64,000 nt of DNA from Hyphomicrobiales bacterium (GTDB lineage: Bacteria > Pseudomonadota > Alphaproteobacteria > Rhizobiales > Rhizobiaceae), in NCBI GenBank assembly GCA_900468625.1, contig UBUL01000019.1, positions 1 to 64,000 of the forward strand, given 5' to 3'. The translations under genes and the position numbers were made by a program. Of the stretch, positions 59,692 to 64,000 are shown one piece after another; positions within the stretch are counted from its first letter, which is position 1, and every line of letters starts with the position of its first letter. The notes under the pieces were generated by a model. That model was not told the DNA's origin. It saw only the letters and a program-made list of their open reading frames with translations, and did not search any database.

Positions 59692-60476
59692 TCCGTCCTC
59701 CTGAGTTTCGCAATGGTTCCCGTGGGTCTTTCCGACCCGTAATATTTTTCTGAGATCGCATTGGCCGCGGCCGCAGCCTGCGTGCCGAATTCGTGAATGG
59801 CGGCCGTGTTGGTGCGCGAGAGCGGAGCGGCGATGGCCACACAGCCAATCGGGCGGCCGCTCGGCGAGCGCACCGGCGCGGCCGTGCTGATGACGCCGGC
59901 CTCCAGGCCTTGGTCAATGATGGAAAAGCCCCGTGCTGCGGTTTCATCGAGCATTGTAAGCAGCAATCGGGGATCGGTGACGGTGTAGTCGGTAAACTTT
60001 TCGAGCGGCTTTTTAAGCGCTGCGTCGATTTCTGCTCGTGGACAGAAAGCCAGAAAGGCGAGGCCTGATGCCGTCGCATGGAAGGGAAGGAGGCTGCCGA
60101 CATCGATGATGATGCGGTGCGCGCGCGGCGGATCCTCCACATGAATGGTCGAAAGCTGACCACCTGCGAACTCCGAGAGATGAACGGTCTCGGTCGATGA
60201 TTCGGCAAGTGCTTCGATGAACGGAATTGCGACGCGGAGGAAGGGAAAGCGCGCTTCCCGGATACGGGCGAGGCGGACCGGTGCCGAACCGATGCGGTAG
60301 CGGCGCGTATCTGGATCCTGCTCGACGAAGCCATGCTTTTCCAGCTCCACGAGAAAGCGTCGCGCCGTCGCCTTGTCCAGCGCGCACTGGCGGGCGATGT
60401 CGGTCAGACCCGCCTCCTTGTCCAGCCGTGACAGGGTGTCCAGCAATGCCAGCGCCTTTCCGATCGTGCTCATCAT
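59688..60476 (-). CDS. IclR-family transcriptional regulator
   Basis: A 262-residue IclR regulator. Residues about 4-65 form the winged helix-turn-helix (ALALLDTLSRLDKEAGLTDI, LDKATARRFLVELEK) and residues about 80-250 the effector-binding domain (FHATASGLAFLAF; GFSIIDQGLEAGVISTAAPV). It is the first gene of the minus-strand operon reaching down to the kinase gene, and is divergent from the APC permease. Two overlapping palindromes in the shared gap (60633-60663) are probable binding sites, so it likely controls both directions in response to the pathway substrate. Confidence 0.92.
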   Translation of the reverse strand: MMSTIGKALALLDTLSRLDKEAGLTDIARQCALDKATARRFLVELEKHGFVEQDPDTRRYRIGSAPVRLARIREARFPFLRVAIPFIEALAESSTETVHLSEFAGGQLSTIHVEDPPRAHRIIIDVGSLLPFHATASGLAFLAFCPRAEIDAALKKPLEKFTDYTVTDPRLLLTMLDETAARGFSIIDQGLEAGVISTAAPVRSPSGRPIGCVAIAAPLSRTNTAAIHEFGTQAAAAANAISEKYYGSERPTGTIAKLRRTD

Positions 60477-60791
60477 TCCTCCTCTTGGGTTGGTCAGGTT
60501 CCGATTTTGTCCGTCCAGCCGGGGCTTTCCGTCAAATCAGTTCGCAGACCTCACGCCGCGGCACGATAGCAGCGACCCAAGATACTTAACATGCGAAATA
60601 ACTTGACAGAGGCCGGTGATGTTTGCAAGTCTATATTTGAAACTATGGTTCAAATATTGAACCTTAAGCGCTGGCGGCGGTAAAATCAACGAAAGCATAA
60701 GCCCCGTTCGTCAGTCCGGTTTTTGGTGGAGGTCGCACGCGTTCAATCGCGGCGATGATCGGATGTTCTTAAACAAGGGGAACGAACGCAG
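60477..60791. other. Divergent promoter region between the IclR gene and the APC permease gene
   Basis: No gene. It becomes AT-rich around 60600-60670, where overlapping palindromes lie. The half-site TTAACATG near 60585 weakly recalls the HpaR-type site seen before hpaF. Confidence 0.6.
60633..60663. promoter_or_regulatory. Overlapping palindromes, probable IclR operators
   Basis: ATATTTGAA-N7-TTCAAATAT (60633-60657) and GGTTCAA-ATA-TTGAACC (60647-60663) are both perfect and share the half-site TTCAA. Two dimers could compete or cooperate. Position between divergent genes fits the IclR regulator encoded beside them. Confidence 0.7.
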
Positions 60792-62246
60792 ATGAACACG
60801 CAAAATTCGCAAACTCCGGCTGAAAACCAGCTGCGCAAAAACAGTCTCGGCGTCGGCGCCGTGACCTTTCTCGTGGTGTCGGCCGCGGCGCCGCTGACGG
60901 CGGTCGCCGGCGGCGTACCGTTGTCCATGATGCTCGGCAACGGACCGGGTATTCCGCTCACCTTTCTCTTGGTGACGGGCATTCTGCTGCTATTTGCGGT
61001 CGGCTATGTGGCCATGGCTCGCCATATCCGCAATGCCGGCGCCTTCTATGCCTATACGGCCCAAGGGCTTGGCGGCCTCATGGGCGGTGCCGCCGCGCTG
61101 ATCGCCATCCTCGCCTATAACGCCATGCAGGTCGGCGTTCTCGGGCTCTTCGGTGCGGCAACGAAGGGCTTCTTCGCCGAGCAGCTTGGTCTTGATCTTC
61201 CGTGGTGGGTCTGGAGCTTTATCGGCATCGCCTTTGTCGCCGTTTTCGGCTATCGCCGCGTCGATCTATCGGCGAAAGTGCTGACGGTGCTCGTCATTCT
61301 CGAATATCTGGTCGTCCTCGTCATCGACGCCGCAATCTTCGCCAAGGGCGGCGATGCCGGTCTTTCCGCCGCACCATTTACGCCGACCGCGTTTTGGAGC
61401 GGAACGCCGGCGATCGGCCTGCTGTTCTGCTTTGCCGCCTTCATCGGTTTTGAAGCGACGACCATCTATAGCGAAGAGGCTCGTGAGCCGGAAAAGACTG
61501 TGCCGCGTGCGACCTATATCTCCGTTCTCATCATTGGCATCTTCTATATGCTGACCTCCTGGCTGATGGTGGCTGGCGCCGGCGTCGACAAGCTCGTACC
61601 GAGCCTGCAGAGCCTTGCTGATCCGACGACCTTCCTCTTCGGCCTTGCCGAGCGCTATGTCGGTCACTGGATCACCGTCGTGATGAGCGTTCTCTTCATA
61701 ACCAGCCTGTTTGCCGGTATCCTCGCCTTCCATAATGGCGTGGCGCGCTACATGTATGTTGCAGGCCGCGAGGGTCTGCTGCCGAAGTCGGTCGGCGTCA
61801 CGCATCCAGCCTTCCAGAGCCCGCATGTCGGCTCGATTATTCAGACCGTCATCGCCGTGCTCGTCGTCGCGCTCTTTGCGATTACGGATCAGGATCCGGT
61901 GCTGGCGCTCTTCTCCTGGCTCACCAATGTCGCGACGCTCGCAATCATCCTGCTGATGGCCTTCACTGCCTTCTCGATCGTCGTGTTCTTCAGCCGCAAT
62001 CCGGGACTTGAGCGTAATGTTCTGGCGATCAAGGTGTTGCCGATCGTAACGGGACTCATTCTGCTGGCACTCGTCTATTATATCTCGGCGAATTTCGGCG
62101 CGATCGCGGGTGCCAATGGTACGCTGGCCGTGTTGCTGCCGGGGCTCGTGCTGATCGCAGGCATCATCGGTTTCATCGCGGCGGCTCGCCTGAAGTCGTC
62201 GGATGCGGCAGGCTATGCCCGCCTCGGTGCCGGCCAGGAAGCTTAA
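60792..62246 (+). CDS. APC-superfamily amino acid/amine permease
   Basis: A 484-residue permease with about 12-13 hydrophobic helices. The first helix region reads GVGAVTFLVVSAAAPLTAVA, and the conserved helix-6 motif FIGFEATTIYSEEAREPEKT is clear near residue 220, typical of the APC amine/amino-acid branch. It is divergent from the IclR operon and leads a two-gene unit with the aldehyde dehydrogenase at 62303. It probably imports the amine or amino alcohol broken down by the neighbouring PLP enzymes. Confidence 0.92.
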   Translation: MNTQNSQTPAENQLRKNSLGVGAVTFLVVSAAAPLTAVAGGVPLSMMLGNGPGIPLTFLLVTGILLLFAVGYVAMARHIRNAGAFYAYTAQGLGGLMGGAAALIAILAYNAMQVGVLGLFGAATKGFFAEQLGLDLPWWVWSFIGIAFVAVFGYRRVDLSAKVLTVLVILEYLVVLVIDAAIFAKGGDAGLSAAPFTPTAFWSGTPAIGLLFCFAAFIGFEATTIYSEEAREPEKTVPRATYISVLIIGIFYMLTSWLMVAGAGVDKLVPSLQSLADPTTFLFGLAERYVGHWITVVMSVLFITSLFAGILAFHNGVARYMYVAGREGLLPKSVGVTHPAFQSPHVGSIIQTVIAVLVVALFAITDQDPVLALFSWLTNVATLAIILLMAFTAFSIVVFFSRNPGLERNVLAIKVLPIVTGLILLALVYYISANFGAIAGANGTLAVLLPGLVLIAGIIGFIAAARLKSSDAAGYARLGAGQEA

Positions 62247-62260
62247 ACCAGTTCCAATCG

Positions 62261-62282
62261 CGGTGGCGGGGAAGCCCGCCAC
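62261..62282 (+). terminator. Intercistronic hairpin between the permease and aldehyde dehydrogenase genes
   Basis: GGTGGCGGG pairs perfectly with CCCGCCACC around a GAAG loop, 14 bases after the permease stop and 20 bases before the next start. A weak CTCTTTG follows. It may partly end transcription or stabilise the permease message. Confidence 0.55.
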
Positions 62283-62302
62283 CCTCTTTGTGAGAGAATG
62301 AG

Positions 62303-63781
62303 ATGCAGGACAAGATCGACAAGCTCCGGACATTATCCGTTTCCGCGCAGGCATTGTTTGTCGGCGGCGTATGGCGCCAGCCGGTCAGCGGTGCGGCTAT
62401 GGATGTGATTTCGCCGATCGACGGAACAAAGCTGACCACGATTGCCGATGCCGGCACGCAAGATGTCGATCTCGCGGTCAAGGCGGCGCGGCACGCTTTC
62501 GAAAAGGGTAGCTGGTCGAAGGCGGCGCCGGCCGAGCGCAAGAAAGTGCTCTTGAAGATTGCCGAGCTGATCGAGAAGAACGCGCTTGAGCTCGCCGTGC
62601 TCGGGGTGCGCGACAACGGCACGGAAATCTCGATGGCGCTGAAGGCGGAGCCCGGGAGTGCCGCCGGCACGTTCCGCTACTATGCCGAGGCGATCGACAA
62701 GGTCTATGGCGAGATCGCGCCGACGGCCGTCAATATTCTCGGTCTCGTCCATCGCGAACCGATCGGCGTCGTCGCCGCCATCGTGCCATGGAATTTCCCG
62801 ATGATGATCGGTGCCTGGAAGATTGCCCCGGCGCTTGCAGCCGGCAATTCCGTCGTGCTGAAGCCCGCCGAGGGTGCCTCGTTGACGCTGCTGAAGCTTG
62901 CTGAAATTTGCGCCGAAGCGGGATTGCCCGAAGGCGTCTTCAACGTCGTCACCGGCCGTGGCGCAATCTGCGGCGAGGCACTGGGACTGCACATGGATAT
63001 CGATGTGCTCGCCTTTACCGGCTCCGGCCCGATCGGGCGGCGGCTTCTGGAATATTCGGCGCGTTCCAACCTGAAGCGCGTCTACCTGGAACTTGGCGGC
63101 AAGTCTCCGAATATCGTCTTTGCCGATGCGCCCGATCTCGATCAGGCGGCCAAGGTGTCGGCCTACGGTATCTTCCGCAATTGCGGCCAGGTCTGTGTCG
63201 CCGGCTCGCGGCTGCTGGTCGAGAAGTCGATCCATGAAACCTTCTCAGAGAAGGTCGCGCGCATCGCCGAGACCATGAAGGTCGGCGATCCCCTGCAATT
63301 GACGACGGAAGCGGGGGCCATCTCCAGCGAGATCCAGCTGAAGAAGGATCTCGGCTATGTCTCGCAGGCGGTGTCGGAAGGCGCGTTTTTGCGAACCGGC
63401 GGCTCGCGTATTCTCGAGCAGACCGGCGGATACTACATGCGGCCGGCCGTCTTCGACGTGACGCCATCGATGACCCTGGCGCGGGAGGAGGTGTTTGGCC
63501 CCATTCTGTCGATCATTCCCTTTGACAATGAAGCGGAAGCTCTGCGGATCGCCAACGCCACCGAATACGGCCTTGCCTCGGCCGTCTGGACATCGAACCT
63601 GTCGCGAGCCCACCGGATGGTGCGGGGCATTCGCGCCGGTGTGGTGCATGTCAACACCTATGGCGGCGCGGATAACAGCGTGCCTCTCGGCGGTGTCAGG
63701 CAATCCGGCAATGGCCACGACAAGTCGCTGCACGCGCTCGACAAGTATATCGATCTGAAAACGGCTTGGATTCAGCTTTAA
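62303..63781 (+). CDS. NAD(P)-dependent aldehyde dehydrogenase (PuuC-like)
   Basis: A 492-residue aldehyde dehydrogenase. The cofactor region is AIVPWNFPMMIGAWK, with GSGPIGRRL, the general base in LELGGKSPNIVFADAP near residue 260 and the nucleophile in NCGQVCVAGSRLLV near residue 295. The overall wording resembles PuuC and other broad aldehyde dehydrogenases of amine degradation. It follows the APC permease and probably oxidises the aldehyde released by the omega-aminotransferase or the AGXT2L-type enzyme to the acid. The C-terminus HALDKYIDLKTAWIQL is intact, and a strong terminator follows. Confidence 0.9.
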   Translation: MQDKIDKLRTLSVSAQALFVGGVWRQPVSGAAMDVISPIDGTKLTTIADAGTQDVDLAVKAARHAFEKGSWSKAAPAERKKVLLKIAELIEKNALELAVLGVRDNGTEISMALKAEPGSAAGTFRYYAEAIDKVYGEIAPTAVNILGLVHREPIGVVAAIVPWNFPMMIGAWKIAPALAAGNSVVLKPAEGASLTLLKLAEICAEAGLPEGVFNVVTGRGAICGEALGLHMDIDVLAFTGSGPIGRRLLEYSARSNLKRVYLELGGKSPNIVFADAPDLDQAAKVSAYGIFRNCGQVCVAGSRLLVEKSIHETFSEKVARIAETMKVGDPLQLTTEAGAISSEIQLKKDLGYVSQAVSEGAFLRTGGSRILEQTGGYYMRPAVFDVTPSMTLAREEVFGPILSIIPFDNEAEALRIANATEYGLASAVWTSNLSRAHRMVRGIRAGVVHVNTYGGADNSVPLGGVRQSGNGHDKSLHALDKYIDLKTAWIQL

Positions 63782-63798
63782 AGGTATTCTCGCATGCA

Positions 63799-63840
63799 AA
63801 CAGGGTGCCGCGTGATCGTCGGCACCCTGTTTCTATTTCT
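63799..63840. terminator. Strong, probably bidirectional terminator
   Basis: AACAGGGTGCC pairs with GGCACCCTGTT, followed by TCTATTTCT on the plus strand and preceded by an A-containing stretch that gives a T-rich tail on the minus strand. It lies between the convergent aldehyde dehydrogenase and flavin reductase genes. Confidence 0.8.
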
Positions 63841-63867
63841 GGCGGTTACTTGTCAAACCTTCGACGG

Positions 63868-64000
63868 CTAGCCGCCGAAGCTGCCCGCTTGGGTCGGCAC
63901 GTGCACATAGTTGCGATCGAAATAGAGCAGCGCATGTCCGTCCTTACGGCTGCGGATTTCCATGATTTCACCGATGAAGATATGGTGCGTGCCGACAAGG
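63868..64000 (-). CDS. hpaC: Flavin reductase, HpaC type (C-terminal part, cut by window edge)
   Basis: Only the last 43 residues are inside the window, ending at a TAG at 63868-63870; the gene continues past 64000. The sequence LVGTHHIFIGEIMEIRSRKD and the following ALLYFDRNYVHV are typical of the C-terminal FMN-binding region of flavin reductases that serve two-component monooxygenases. Next to a homoprotocatechuate pathway the natural partner is HpaB, 4-hydroxyphenylacetate 3-monooxygenase, which should lie to the right of this window. Other two-component reductases look alike, so the symbol is provisional. Confidence 0.7.
   Translation of the reverse strand, partial: LVGTHHIFIGEIMEIRSRKDGHALLYFDRNYVHVPTQAGSFGG

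Noticed and set aside
1..64000. CRISPR arrays, intact insertion sequences, prophage, tRNA or rRNA genes
   Set aside because: No regularly spaced repeats, transposase domains, phage structural genes or RNA gene signatures were found.

Overview
The window reads as a chromosome or large-replicon segment of an alphaproteobacterium of the Rhizobium/Agrobacterium type. The support is a GC-rich codon pattern throughout, RIME-like rhizobial palindromic repeats (5071-5177, 11705-11752, 21018-21175), an ars operon that uses an aquaglyceroporin (AqpS) in place of an ArsB pump as in Sinorhizobium, and a NasT/NasS-controlled assimilatory nitrate operon. I see no rRNA, tRNA, CRISPR array, prophage or intact insertion sequence.

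Layout. (1) 24-5050: a LacI repressor divergent from a three-gene ribose-type sugar ABC importer. (2) 5777-11515: a SHOCT membrane protein, a two-cysteine ArsR-type regulator resembling BigR/SqrR, and a divergent operon of a YgaP-like membrane protein, an RND adaptor and an RND pump. (3) 11874-13487: arsR-arsC-aqpS with a perfect dyad operator. (4) 13906-25340: an SPW-repeat membrane protein, then nasT-nasS, a sigma-54-type promoter, an ANTAR-type antiterminator leader RNA, and nitrate transporter-nirB-nirD-nasA-cysG, a complete nitrate-to-ammonium operon with its siroheme enzyme. (5) 25398-33276: signalling genes (diguanylate cyclase, PAS histidine kinase plus single receiver), a Crp/Fnr regulator, a VOC protein, decayed gene fragments, a degenerate metallo-beta-lactamase-fold protein and a DsbA-like protein, the last two divergent from a LysR regulator. 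(6) 33378-64000: a large catabolic region.

The catabolic region is the most interesting part. A complete lower pathway for homoprotocatechuate (3,4-dihydroxyphenylacetate) runs on the minus strand: hpaF-hpaE-hpaD-gabD-hpaG-hpaH-hpaI. It ends in pyruvate and succinate and is probably controlled by the MarR-type HpaR. Around it are genes that look like feeder routes: a short-chain dehydrogenase plus MoaF pair recalling the monoamine regulon of enterobacteria, an aldehyde dehydrogenase plus GMC oxidoreductase, a branched-chain-amino-acid-type ABC importer flanked by two AraC/FeaR-like regulators, and a second operon (IclR, Tm-1-like protein, HAD phosphatase, omega-aminotransferase, AGXT2L-type PLP enzyme, APH-type kinase) divergent from an APC permease and another aldehyde dehydrogenase. 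The right edge cuts a flavin reductase of the HpaC type.

My main hypothesis is that the APH-type kinase (54102-55121) and the AGXT2L-type enzyme (55129-56412) are a kinase/phospho-lyase pair. They would convert aryl beta-amino alcohols (octopamine, noradrenaline or phenylethanolamine type) to arylacetaldehydes, which aldehyde dehydrogenases and the hpa pathway then consume. The pairing and the families are visible in the sequence; the substrate is inference.
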